A stretch of 41,583 bases of DNA from Candidatus Uhrbacteria bacterium (lineage in GTDB: Bacteria > Patescibacteriota > Patescibacteriia > UBA9934 > GWF2-40-263), in contig JACPHX010000023.1 of assembly GCA_016188425.1 (NCBI GenBank), forward strand, positions 1 through 41,583, in the 5' to 3' direction. Positions 8,345 to 17,500 of the stretch are shown piece after piece. Each line of letters opens with the position of its first letter. The stretch's first letter is position 1. The notes under the pieces were generated by a model. It searched no databases and was not told the DNA's origin. It saw nothing but the letters and a program-made list of their open reading frames with translations. Both the position numbers and the translations under genes were made by a program.

Positions 8345-9709
8345 CGGCAGGTAAATCCGCCGGACCCCATTTTGGACGGACGGCGTGGGGAGATCCGTCA
8401 CGGGCGGGTGGCTGCCGTGGGGCGGAGAGGAGCGGCGCTGCATCGGGGGGTGCGACATGCCCCCTTGCGCCGGCCGGCCGCCGCCTCGGTAGGGAGGACG
8501 CGCGGATCGGTTGTGGCGGTACGCAGGCGCAGAGCGCGGACGTTCGTCGCGGAAGGAGGAAGCGGGTTGCGCTTTCAGCCCGGTCGCTTGCTTGGTTGTG
8601 ATAGGTCGGCGAATGAGGCGTTCGATTCGTTTGACATCGCCGGCTTGATCCGGAGTTGCGAACGAAATGGCTTTCCCTCCCTTTCCCGCGCGGCCGGTAC
8701 GGCCGATGCGGTGCACGTAATCCTCCGGTGTCCCCGGAAGGTCGAAGTTGAGCACCAGCGCAATGCCGGTCACGTCGATGCCTCGCGCCGCAATGTCGGT
8801 CGCCACCAGGATCTTGTGGGCGCCCGACTTAAACCCGGAGAGCGCGGCGACGCGCTGGGACTGGGAACGGTTCGCGTGGATTTCCGCCGCCGAGTGTCCC
8901 ATGCCCCGCAAGGAACGAGCAATCTTTTTTGCTCCATGTTTCGTACGGGAGAAGAGAAGGATAGGTCCCTCTTGGTTCTTGAGCAAAGATTCAAGCAAAG
9001 AAAGTTTTTCCTCTTTGCGGACGAAGTACATCTCCTGCTCGACGTTCTCTGCCGTGGTGCCTTGGGGCGCAATCTCGATCCGCACCGGGAGGTGCATGTG
9101 CTTGTTCGCAATAGAGACGATCTCCTTTGGCATGGTCGCCGAGAAAAGCATGGTCTGCCGTTCTTTGGGGATATAGCGGAGGATCGCCTCAATCTGCGGG
9201 GCAAATCCCATATCCAGCATGCGGTCGGCCTCGTCCAATACAAGGAAACCGATGTCGGCGAGGGACACGGCTTTTTGGTTCAGAAAATCGTTCAGTCGGC
9301 CCGGGGTAGCCACGATGACATGGGGCTTGCGCACGAGCTGCTTGCGCTGCAGGTGCATGGAAGCGCCGCCGATAAGAACCGCCGTGCGCAGGCCAAAAGA
9401 GCCGCCGATCTTCTCGAGGGTTTCATTCACCTGCAGGGCGAGCTCGCGGGTTGGCAGCAGCACAAGCCCTTTTTTCTTGACGCGGGAAATCCGCTGCAGG
9501 AGAGGGATGCCGAAGGCGAGCGTTTTTCCGGTGCCGGTTTGGGCGATGCCGATCATGTCCTTGCCTTCGATGGCAATCGGGATCGACGCTTTTTGAATAG
9601 GGGTCGGGATCGTGTACTTGTGGCTGGCGATCGCTTTGAGCAGGTTGTCGGCGATTCCCAAGCCCTCAAAAGAAGGGGTCTCCGTAGAGATCTCGTTGCT
9701 GGGGGTCAT
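8339..9709 (-). CDS. DEAD-box ATP-dependent RNA helicase (RhlE-like)
   Basis: AQTGTGKT, PTRELALQV, ATPGRL, DEAD, SATMP, ARGIDV, HRIGRTGRAG; basic Gly/Pro/Arg-rich C-tail; start at MTPSNEIS. Confidence 0.93.
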   Translation of the reverse strand: MTPSNEISTETPSFEGLGIADNLLKAIASHKYTIPTPIQKASIPIAIEGKDMIGIAQTGTGKTLAFGIPLLQRISRVKKKGLVLLPTRELALQVNETLEKIGGSFGLRTAVLIGGASMHLQRKQLVRKPHVIVATPGRLNDFLNQKAVSLADIGFLVLDEADRMLDMGFAPQIEAILRYIPKERQTMLFSATMPKEIVSIANKHMHLPVRIEIAPQGTTAENVEQEMYFVRKEEKLSLLESLLKNQEGPILLFSRTKHGAKKIARSLRGMGHSAAEIHANRSQSQRVAALSGFKSGAHKILVATDIAARGIDVTGIALVLNFDLPGTPEDYVHRIGRTGRAGKGGKAISFATPDQAGDVKRIERLIRRPITTKQATGLKAQPASSFRDERPRSAPAYRHNRSARPPYRGGGRPAQGGMSHPPMQRRSSPPHGSHPPVTDLPTPSVQNGVRRIYLPE

Positions 9710-10022
9710 AATTTTGGTAACAGTTCTCTCGAAAACAACCGGTACGCGGAGCCGGTCCCAAAAGCATGCTTGGGCGCTTCGCGGATTAGTGGACGAGCCG
9801 AAATCTGTGAGAGACACGGAGTAAAAGTTGAACAATTTCGACAAATCTCGCATCGATCATCCAGCACAGTCATTTTTAACGCAGCCGGATATGTTGGGTA
9901 AAATCGCCCCAACGGAAAAGAATTTTGAGATGGCTCCAGTCGTTTTGCAGGCAGGATACAGCATTTTGAGGAAAAAGGGAAGGGTGGGGAGAGTGGGGGA
10001 GGATGTGTTATTATGTTTTCGT

Positions 10023-10946
10023 ATGTTTTCCTCGGTTATCATTATTTTCGGCCTTATTGTTTTTGAAACGATCAGTTCCATCGACAACGCGATCGTCAAC
10101 GCCCATGTCTTGAAGTCGCTCCCGGAGAAATACCGGAAGTTCTTCCTTTTCTGGGGATTGATCTTTGCGGTATTTCTGGTGCGTGGGCTCTTGCCGATCC
10201 TTATCGTTTGGATGGCAAACATCAGCACGCCGTTTACCGAAGTCGTCCGTTTGGCTTTTTCCGACCCGGCAACGACAGAACAAGCGCTTGAGCACTCCAA
10301 GCCGCTGCTCCTTTTGGGCGGCGGCGTGTATCTTTTTTTCGTCTTCCTTTCCTGGTTATTCCTCGAGGAAAAGAAGTACGCGTTCTTCGCCGAACATTTC
10401 ATCCACCGCCAGAGCGTATGGTTTTATGCGATCTCCTCGATCTTCATCACGGCCGTTATTTATCTTTCAGTTCAGGTGAACCCATGGATGGCCCTTTCCG
10501 CTTCGATCGGATCGACGGCTTTTTTCCTTACGGACGGGTTTCGAAAAAATGCGGAAGAAAAAGAAAAAAACCTCGCGGCCGCCTCCATGTCCGCGATCAG
10601 CAAAATTCTCTACCTCGAGGTGCTCGACGCCTCTTTTTCCATTGACGGCGTGGTCGGCGCTTTCGCGTTTACGATCTCCGTTCCGCTCATCCTCATCGGG
10701 AACGGCATCGGCGCCTTTGTGGTCCGCGAGTTCACGATCCGCGGGCTCAATGTGATAACGAAATTTGCGTACTTAAAAAACGGCGCGATGTACTCCATTG
10801 GGATGCTTGGCGGCCTGATGATCTTTGAAAGTTTCGGACGAGAGTTCCCATTCTGGGCGGCGCCGCTTAATACCTGCCTCTTGCTGGGGGTGTTTCTGTA
10901 CCTATCCGTACGAGAGATTAAGATGGCAAAGAAGTTTTTGGCCTAG
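10023..10946 (+). CDS. DUF475/TerC-like integral membrane protein
   Basis: MFSSVIIIFGLIVFETISSIDNAIVNAHVLKSLP...SFSIDGVVGAFAFT; multiple TM segments. Confidence 0.8.
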   Translation: MFSSVIIIFGLIVFETISSIDNAIVNAHVLKSLPEKYRKFFLFWGLIFAVFLVRGLLPILIVWMANISTPFTEVVRLAFSDPATTEQALEHSKPLLLLGGGVYLFFVFLSWLFLEEKKYAFFAEHFIHRQSVWFYAISSIFITAVIYLSVQVNPWMALSASIGSTAFFLTDGFRKNAEEKEKNLAAASMSAISKILYLEVLDASFSIDGVVGAFAFTISVPLILIGNGIGAFVVREFTIRGLNVITKFAYLKNGAMYSIGMLGGLMIFESFGREFPFWAAPLNTCLLLGVFLYLSVREIKMAKKFLA

Positions 10947-10964
10947 AATATAGAGCTTGGCTAC

Positions 10965-12368
10965 ATGTATATGCTATATTTGAGCCAATCTATGGAAAAA
11001 ATTTTGCGTTCGGCGTCGTCACCAGGAGCAGTCCAGGTCATCGGGATCGGGAATGCATATGATGCGATGGATCCGGTCGTGCCAGAGAAGATGGAGCCGC
11101 TGTTCCTGGCGGATCACATCCATTTGAGCCAGAAGGCGCTCTATTGGCAGACGCCCTATGGCCAGCCCAGTGTCGTCCTTTGCCGCGGCCCTGTCCGGCA
11201 AGATTTGCTCGAGACAGCCGCGCGGTTCGGCGTTTTGTCCGCCGTGCCCTCAGTTCTTTCCGTGCCGCTTTGCACGTCGTCCGTCTGCGAGGATTTCCTG
11301 AATGACGATGGGCTCAAGGAGGCGCTCCTGTGCGTCCTCGCCAAAACCCGTCCGGTGCATGCCGCTTGTTTTGTTCAGACGCCGCGCTCGGACCGATTCG
11401 TCCGCTGGCTGCAGGCAGAGGGATTTGAGGTCGTGGGTTGGGACGAGAAACAGGCGGAGATCTCTGGCAGATTGGGAGACAAGGCGTACACCGAGGACCA
11501 CATTTTTTCCAAGGATCCCTCCCTGGCGGCCTTGCGTCCCGCCTCGCGCACCACCGCGGACGCGCAAGGCATTCCCGCGCTCTTGGCGCAATTCCATGCC
11601 GAAGGTATTCCTAGAGCCGTCTTGAAATCCGGCCGCGGCGCCGGCGGATCGGGGGTGTTCTTTTTGGATACGGCAGGCGGGGGAACCAGGGAGGGGTTGG
11701 AGCGCCAGCTCGTGGCCGTGGGCGACAACCTTCCGTGCATGGAACCGCCGTTCATCGTCGAAGAGCTGATTGAAAGCACGGTGTCGCCGACGGTCGACTT
11801 GTTCATTCATCCGGAGGGCGACGTCCGGCTCGTCGGTGCCGCCTGCCAGCGGCTTGCGGACCGGCGCTATTATTCGGGCGTCCATTTTTCTCCCGCGTGG
11901 GCCGGCAAGCGATGGTTCAAAGAGTCGGCCGCGGCCGCGGAAACGGTCGGACGCGGGCTGGCGCGCATCGGGTACCGGGGGAGCGTGAATGCCGATTTCG
12001 TGCTTTCTAAAGAAGGAAGGCCGTACCTTGTTGAAATCAATGCGCGCCGATCCGCGCTGTGCGACGCGCTGGGTGCCGTGACCCAGGCGTTCGGTTCGCC
12101 CTTCGCCTGCGCTTTTTCCGCCGCGGACTACGTGAAAATCCCGCAAGACGGATGCGCTCTTCCCGCCTCTTCATCTGGGACGCTACTGATCGAAGACAGC
12201 GCGTCCGCTACCCCCTTTCGATGGACGGGGCTTCTGGTTGCCAAGGATGGCCTTACGGATACGGAGGAGGTGATCGGGCGGGCTATCCGATCCATCTCTG
12301 GGCTCGGGGCGGATGATTCTCTTGATAGGGATTTTGGGGATATTGGAAAGGTGGGAGAGTTGGGGTGA
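10965..12368 (+). CDS. ATP-grasp domain protein, resembling PGM1-type peptide ligases with a pre-ATP-grasp domain
   Basis: AVLKSGRGAGGSGVFF, PFIVEELIE, YRGSVNADFVLSKEGRPYLVEINAR; alternative start MEKILRS at 10992. Confidence 0.65.
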   Translation: MYMLYLSQSMEKILRSASSPGAVQVIGIGNAYDAMDPVVPEKMEPLFLADHIHLSQKALYWQTPYGQPSVVLCRGPVRQDLLETAARFGVLSAVPSVLSVPLCTSSVCEDFLNDDGLKEALLCVLAKTRPVHAACFVQTPRSDRFVRWLQAEGFEVVGWDEKQAEISGRLGDKAYTEDHIFSKDPSLAALRPASRTTADAQGIPALLAQFHAEGIPRAVLKSGRGAGGSGVFFLDTAGGGTREGLERQLVAVGDNLPCMEPPFIVEELIESTVSPTVDLFIHPEGDVRLVGAACQRLADRRYYSGVHFSPAWAGKRWFKESAAAAETVGRGLARIGYRGSVNADFVLSKEGRPYLVEINARRSALCDALGAVTQAFGSPFACAFSAADYVKIPQDGCALPASSSGTLLIEDSASATPFRWTGLLVAKDGLTDTEEVIGRAIRSISGLGADDSLDRDFGDIGKVGELG

Positions 12369-12500
12369 GAAATACGTTTCACCGATACGCATGCTGTGGC
12401 CGGTGCTTGGCATCGACATCCACAAGGAGGCGGGAAGAGCATAGGGCTAAACGAGTAGCTTCGTGCTATCCTGTCTCTAATAATCATTCATTTCTGTTTT

Positions 12501-12740
12501 ATGCATGGAGACATGTGTGAAGGAGGTTCGTGCGAGATGGGAGGGTGTCAGTGCCCCCACCATAAAATAATTCCGCTCTGTATTACCCTCATCGGTTTGG
12601 CGTTCCTCCTGGGAGCATTCGATGTCGTCAACGCGCGCTTCGTGGCGGTGGCCTGGCCATTGCTTTTGACTATCGCGGGCGTCACGAAGCTGGCCAAAGG
12701 GATGTGCAAGTGCTGCGGGGCAGGGATGGGGAAGAAGTAG
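12501..12740 (+). CDS. small membrane protein with Cys/His/Met-rich termini
   Basis: 79 aa: MHGDMCEGGSCEMGGCQCPHHK - two hydrophobic helices - GMCKCCGAGMGKK. Confidence 0.6.
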   Translation: MHGDMCEGGSCEMGGCQCPHHKIIPLCITLIGLAFLLGAFDVVNARFVAVAWPLLLTIAGVTKLAKGMCKCCGAGMGKK

Positions 12741-12794
12741 GAGGGAGGCGGGAGGTTGGGGGTGACGGGGGGGAGGAGGGACAGAGAACAGGAG

Positions 12795-12830
12795 AAAAAA
12801 ATCCACCTGGATCAGCAGGTGGATTTTTTT
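12795..12830 (+). terminator. intrinsic terminator
   Basis: AAAAAAATCCACCTG-GATCAG-CAGGTGGATTTTTTT. Confidence 0.85.
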
Positions 12831-12871
12831 GTTGGAAGCGGGCTGGGTGTTCAGGTATACTCTTTCCATCT

Positions 12872-13897
12872 ATGAAGTATCTTTCCTTCTTTCTTCTCTC
12901 TTTGTCACTCCTTCCTCTTTCCGCCTCTGCCACGTCTGAACCCCTCTCACAACGACTGCGCGGCCATATCCTTCTCCAGGTCGAGCAGCATGGCGAAGCA
13001 TGGTATGTTCATCCGTCCACGGGAGCGCGGTACTACCTTAAAGACGGGCCGACGGCCTATGAAATGATGCGCGCGTTCGGGCTGGGGATAACCGATGCGG
13101 ACCTTGCCAGGTTGCAAGCGGGGGACAAGGCACTCATCTCTTCCTTAAAAGGGAAGATTCTCCTCCAGGTCCAACAACATGGGGAGGCGTTCTATGTCGA
13201 TCCCGACACAGGCGAGGCCTACTACATGAAGGACGGCGATGCCGCGTATCAGCTGATGCGTTTTCATAGTTTGGGGATCAAGACGGCGGATCTCTTGACG
13301 ATACAGGAAGAAATTTTCGTTCCGCTTCCATCGGAGCCGAGCCAGACAGAGGAACAGACATCAAAGACGACGGAGCCCCATGCGAAAGTCGATATCCGGT
13401 TGGCTCCCGCCGGCATCGACACAGACGAATTAAATGCGTATTGGATTTCCAAAATCAATGCGTTGCGGGCGGGGAGAGGGTTATCCCAGCTCTCGGTACG
13501 CGACGAATTGCGCGTCACAGGAACGGCGTACGCACAGGAATTGAAGAATACCGCGACGTTCACCCACACGCGCCAAAGCGGCCAGTCGCTGCTTTCCTGG
13601 ATGCAGGAATGGGGTGCGCCGCTTGTTCCCGCCCCAGAGGGCGCGGTTTCCCAAAGCGTGGCGGCAGAAAACATCGCGCAGAACGAAGCAGTTTTGTCGA
13701 TGGCGGGCGTCAAAGCGGCACTCGACCAAAATCTGCAGATGATGTTGGACGAGGAATCTTGGGACGGGCCGCATTACCAGGCGATCTACCATGCCAACTG
13801 GAACGGGGGCGGGGTGGGGTTCGTATTCACGGGGCCGATACACAGCGGGAAGTACGAGGTGCTGGCGGTGATTCATTACGGGTTGCTGGCAGATTGA
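12872..13897 (+). CDS. secreted CAP/SCP-domain protein with two Patescibacteria-type surface repeats
   Basis: signal peptide MKYLSFFLLSLSLLPLSASA; repeats GHILLQVEQHGEAWYVHPSTGARYYLKDG and GKILLQVQQHGEAFYVDPDTGEAYYMKDG; CAP-like INALRAGRGLSQL...FTHTRQSGQS...AENIAQN...YHANWNGGGVGFV. Confidence 0.85.
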   Translation: MKYLSFFLLSLSLLPLSASATSEPLSQRLRGHILLQVEQHGEAWYVHPSTGARYYLKDGPTAYEMMRAFGLGITDADLARLQAGDKALISSLKGKILLQVQQHGEAFYVDPDTGEAYYMKDGDAAYQLMRFHSLGIKTADLLTIQEEIFVPLPSEPSQTEEQTSKTTEPHAKVDIRLAPAGIDTDELNAYWISKINALRAGRGLSQLSVRDELRVTGTAYAQELKNTATFTHTRQSGQSLLSWMQEWGAPLVPAPEGAVSQSVAAENIAQNEAVLSMAGVKAALDQNLQMMLDEESWDGPHYQAIYHANWNGGGVGFVFTGPIHSGKYEVLAVIHYGLLAD

Positions 13898-13930
13898 TAT
13901 AACGAATCAATGAGAGGCGGATGTATCGCT

Positions 13931-14644
13931 TTATAGTTCCCCTATGTCTTCCCCGTACTTTTTCCCGAGCTGCAAAATCCGCATCTTCAAATCTCTGATG
14001 ACGGCGCGCAGGGAGCGGTGCTTGTCCTGGTGGCGAAAGAAGAGCAACAGGAAAGCGATGCCAAACCCCATGATGAAAAGCGGAACGTTTTGGCGGCTCC
14101 AGAGTTCTTTTTTCCAATACTCCGCCGCGATGTCTAGGCCAAATACCGCCATGACCTTGCCGGTTTTCAAATCATGGATCGGCACAAGCCCTGTGACCCA
14201 CACCCCCCAATCGTCTTTGAGCGGGCCCTCCACATAAGGTATGCCTGTTTCAAAGGCAATGTAGTTTTCCTGGGTCGCATCGGTATAAACCTGCCCTGGG
14301 GGGGAATAATCCTCTGACTCTGGCGGTTCGTTGTCCACAAGGAATATGATGTCGTCGCCGTGTTTGCCGAAGAGATAGGCAAAGCTGGCGCCCGTCGCTG
14401 CGTCCTTTATGCGCGTCATGCGCCGCTTGGTCGCGTCGTAGGGCAGCGTCCCAATATCTGCCTCGGTGCCTGTTAATTTCATTATGTCTTCTCGATCTAG
14501 TGCTGCTGCGGCGATATTCGAGCGCTCGAGCAGGTCATCGCGCAGGGATTGATCGGCGTACACCCCCGTCAAATTCGTTGAAATAATTCCTACGGTGAGG
14601 ATGAGGAGGAGTGGGAATAACCGATGGGGACGCGTGATGTTCAT
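13931..14644 (-). CDS. membrane-anchored extracytoplasmic CACHE-like sensor domain protein without an obvious output domain
   Basis: N-terminal TM, PAS/CACHE-like WGVWVTGLVPIHDLKTGKVMAVFGLDI, second TM PLFIMGFGIAFLLLFF. Confidence 0.6.
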   Translation of the reverse strand: MNITRPHRLFPLLLILTVGIISTNLTGVYADQSLRDDLLERSNIAAAALDREDIMKLTGTEADIGTLPYDATKRRMTRIKDAATGASFAYLFGKHGDDIIFLVDNEPPESEDYSPPGQVYTDATQENYIAFETGIPYVEGPLKDDWGVWVTGLVPIHDLKTGKVMAVFGLDIAAEYWKKELWSRQNVPLFIMGFGIAFLLLFFRHQDKHRSLRAVIRDLKMRILQLGKKYGEDIGEL

Positions 14645-15243
14645 AGCGCAACGCTGGACGGTTTACAGACAGGGCGCAGGACGGAGACATGGAAGAGCAA
14701 CAGGCAAAATTCCGACCAGAACATGACGACGTTTGCTACCTGGTTCACTTTGTCCCATCCGCCTGCGAAATAGTAATTGGCGTTCATGAACAATGCTGCC
14801 GCGAGGGCCGCGGCGGAAACGGCGGCGGCCCAATGCGGGTTTTGCCGTACGGAAATAATCCAGAGCGCGCAGACAACCAGGGCGGTTCCCGCGGCGAATT
14901 CACCCCAGGAGATAAGCTGGGCCAGCCCCTCTGCGTGCGCCGTGGCGAAGCCCTCCAGGAACGCCGCATAGGCCGCGTGCGGGTTTTTATCAGCAAAATT
15001 TGCGAGCACATCTGGAAACCTCGCCGCAAAATTCGGATCGATGGTTTTCCCCCATCCCATTTTGAGCCATTCGAATGCCAAGACGATCTGGATGCCGCAG
15101 AGTGTGAAGAGCAGGGAGGCGTACGAGACTCGTTTTTGAATGAGTGGCTGATGGCACAGCGGCGGAGCGATATGATGCAACATAGGGAGGGGATGATTGA
15201 AGAAATCATAACACACCGGGCCAATCCGTAACCAGCCGTTCAA
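14641..15243 (-). CDS. DoxX-like membrane protein
   Basis: FEWLKMGWGKTIDPNFAARFP...GEFAAGTALVV...FMNANYYFAGGW; ATGA overlap with the 13931-14644 gene; start may be at MLHHIA (15183). Confidence 0.6.
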   Translation of the reverse strand: MNGWLRIGPVCYDFFNHPLPMLHHIAPPLCHQPLIQKRVSYASLLFTLCGIQIVLAFEWLKMGWGKTIDPNFAARFPDVLANFADKNPHAAYAAFLEGFATAHAEGLAQLISWGEFAAGTALVVCALWIISVRQNPHWAAAVSAAALAAALFMNANYYFAGGWDKVNQVANVVMFWSEFCLLLFHVSVLRPVCKPSSVAL

Positions 15244-15388
15244 TGGCTGGGCGATTTGGGGTGGAGGAGGGGGAGTGGAGAAGGGGGGAGCGAGTTCGGC
15301 GGAGCCGGATCATGCTTTGCCGGAGAGGGAGGGGGACAAGGATTGAGGATATGGTAGCATAAAAAGAATCAATCATCAGATTTCTGAT

Positions 15389-15819
15389 ATGAACGAACTG
15401 TTTCCCATTCCTCAATTTGGCCATCTATTGACTGACTGCCCAGAGAGACCAGGGGCCTACGCCATTCTCACTGATACACGTGGAAAAATTCTTGTGGTTC
15501 TCGTGCGGGGGAGGTTCCATCTGCCCGGCGGGGGGATCGATGCGGGTGAGGACCCGGAGATTGCCGTCCGGCGGGAGGTCAAAGAGGAGACGGGGTACAC
15601 GGTTGCTTCCCTAGAATTTTTGGGAAGGCGAATCAGTTTTTGGAAACGCATCGAGGGAATGTCAACAAACTCGGTTCCTATTATCTGGGAACAGTTGCGG
15701 ATGTCGCCCCGACCCAAATGAATGAGCCGGAACATCAGGCGATGTGGGTCACCAAGGACGAGTTCTTATCCTCAAACGCGCACGAGTTTCATAGATGGGC
15801 GGTGAAGAAAAGCAGATGA
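15389..15819 (+). pseudogene. NUDIX hydrolase interrupted by a -1 frameshift in a T-run (about 15619-15623)
   Basis: Nudix box GGGIDAGEDPEIAVRREVKEETGY in frame 1; C-terminal half in the shifted frame ...ANQFLETHRGNVNKLGSYYLGTVADVAPTQMNEPEHQAMWVTKDEFLSSNAHEFHRWAVKKSR*. Confidence 0.75.
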
Positions 15820-15881
15820 TATCCTGCTCTGGCGAGCGGGAAAGTACATTCGTTGCCTGGCAGGTGGGCTAGTGGAGCTGG

Positions 15882-17060
15882 TTAGAACTCGTGCCCGTGC
15901 TTTTTGAGAGTCAGAGAGAAAAATACAAGGAAAGCGAGGAATGAACCCATTGCCGCGATTTGGAAGGCAAACGACGGGGAAACCGAGTCCCAGAGACGAC
16001 CGATGCTAAACCCGCCGGCGATGACGCTTAAACCGACGATGGTATGGAAAACCGCGTAGGCGCTTCCTCGCAATTCCGTCGGAATGATGTCAGCGATGAA
16101 CGCGCGGCCAGAACCTTCCGTAAGAGCGTAAAACAATCCATAGAAAACGAATGCTCCCAGCATCAGCGGCACAGTCGTCGTTGTCGACAGGAGAAGCTCG
16201 ACGCCTCCGAGGAAAAGCCATCCTGTTGCGATGAACGGAAGTTTTCCACGCTTGTCGCTCCATGTGCCGATCGGATACGCACAGGCGGCATAGACCAACG
16301 TGAATCCTGCGAACAAAAACGGGATCCATGCCAGGGAGACACCTGCGCCCTGCGCGCGCAACAAGAAGAGCGAATCGTTGACCTTGGTCAACATGGCCAC
16401 GGCTGTACCGAGCGTGAAGATCCAAAACGTCCAAGGAAGCCGTTTGAGCCCCGCTAGTCTCTGACGCGTCGGCGCGGACTTCTCTCTGATCCCAAACCAA
16501 ATCAGACAAAGGGTGGCGGCGCCGGGAATTGCGGATAGGGCAAAAATTGTGCGATAGGATCCAAGAGTCGGGGTCAACAAAAGAAGAATCATGCCCGCAA
16601 GAAGCGGACCCAAAATAGATCCTGCTGTATCCACCAGACGATGAAATCCGAATGCGCGGCCATGCGCCTTTGCATTCGTCGAATCGGCGACGAGCGCATC
16701 GCGCGGCGCATCCTTCATCCCCTTTCCCATCCCATCGACCGTCCGTAGAAAAGCGATAGGTACGAACGCGCCTGCAAGGGCGAGCAACGGCCGCGCGATT
16801 GATGACAACGCGTAGCCCAAAAAGACGAAACGTTTTCTGTTCTGATACCGATCCGAAAGCATGCCAGAAACAAACCGAAAGAAACTCGTCGCCCCTTGCA
16901 GAATGCCGTCGATCAGACCAATGCCGGCGGTACTCACGCCGAGCAATGTCAAATAGGCCGGAAGAACCGGTGTGATGAGGTCTTGTCCCAAACCCGAGGC
17001 AAGCGCGACAAAACCAAGGATCAGAACATTTCCTGGAATTTTTTTTGTTGGATTCTCCAT
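15882..17060 (-). CDS. MFS transporter
   Basis: GLIDGILQGATSFFRFVSGMLSDRYQNRKRFVFLGY plus ~12 TM segments; start MENPTKK. Confidence 0.9.
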   Translation of the reverse strand: MENPTKKIPGNVLILGFVALASGLGQDLITPVLPAYLTLLGVSTAGIGLIDGILQGATSFFRFVSGMLSDRYQNRKRFVFLGYALSSIARPLLALAGAFVPIAFLRTVDGMGKGMKDAPRDALVADSTNAKAHGRAFGFHRLVDTAGSILGPLLAGMILLLLTPTLGSYRTIFALSAIPGAATLCLIWFGIREKSAPTRQRLAGLKRLPWTFWIFTLGTAVAMLTKVNDSLFLLRAQGAGVSLAWIPFLFAGFTLVYAACAYPIGTWSDKRGKLPFIATGWLFLGGVELLLSTTTTVPLMLGAFVFYGLFYALTEGSGRAFIADIIPTELRGSAYAVFHTIVGLSVIAGGFSIGRLWDSVSPSFAFQIAAMGSFLAFLVFFSLTLKKHGHEF

Positions 17061-17144
17061 TTGTTTTATTCTATCACGCTCGGGTGATCCTCCAGACCAG
17101 ACCGACTCCCGCCCCAGGAGTTTGATCGTCCCTTGCATCCCATA

Positions 17145-17177
17145 CAAAAATCCCCGCTTAAACAACGGGGATTTTTG
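17145..17177 (-). terminator. intrinsic terminator downstream of tRNA-Trp
   Basis: CAAAAATCCCCG-CTTAAACAA-CGGGGATTTTTG. Confidence 0.8.
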
Positions 17178-17252
17178 TGGCAGGAGCGCAGGGATTCGAA
17201 CCCTGACGAAGGGTTTTGGAGACCCTCATGCTACCATTGACATCACGCTCCT
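17178..17252 (-). tRNA. tRNA-Trp (anticodon CCA), 3' CCA encoded
   Basis: AGGAGCG...AGGGT CTCCAAA ACCCT...GGGTTCGAATCCC..CGCTCCT G CCA cloverleaf. Confidence 0.93.
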
Positions 17253-17332
17253 ATCGCGGGGAATTATACATGCTGGGAGGGGTTTGAGAAGAGAGGATAC
17301 AATTTCTTACCGTTGTCAGCTGCCATGCAAAC

Positions 17333-17353
17333 CATTAACACCGAGCGTTGGCA
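17333..17353. repeat. variant copy of the 21-nt hairpin repeat CATTAACACCGAGCGTTGGCA, nested in 9-bp outer arms CATGCAAAC/GTTTGCATG (17324-17362)
   Basis: shares CCGAGCGTT(A/G)GCA with copies at 36761 and 36895. Confidence 0.65.
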
Positions 17354-17500
17354 GTTTGCATGTCTTTGTTAGAGAAACGATTCAAAAACCAAGCTGGTGC
17401 AAGTGCATGAGCGTTTGGCTTTTCGTAACCATGATCTCGTCAAGCATATTTTGTGTTTTCAAAATCTAAACTTTCCTTCCCATTCTTATCGGTTCATCCT

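Noticed and set aside
8318-9901. 527-aa plus-strand ORF across the helicase
   Set aside because: Antisense of an unmistakable DEAD-box helicase.
12741-12785. G-rich stretch GGAGGGAGGCGGGAGGTTGGGGGTGACGGGGGGGAGGAGGG as another palindrome-family copy
   Set aside because: Lacks the GGCGGAGCCGG core; similarity may be low complexity only.
15389-15819. programmed -1 frameshift in the NUDIX gene
   Set aside because: Site A_TTT_TTG is not a canonical X_XXY_YYZ heptamer and no downstream pseudoknot was evident; reported as frameshift/pseudogene or assembly error instead.
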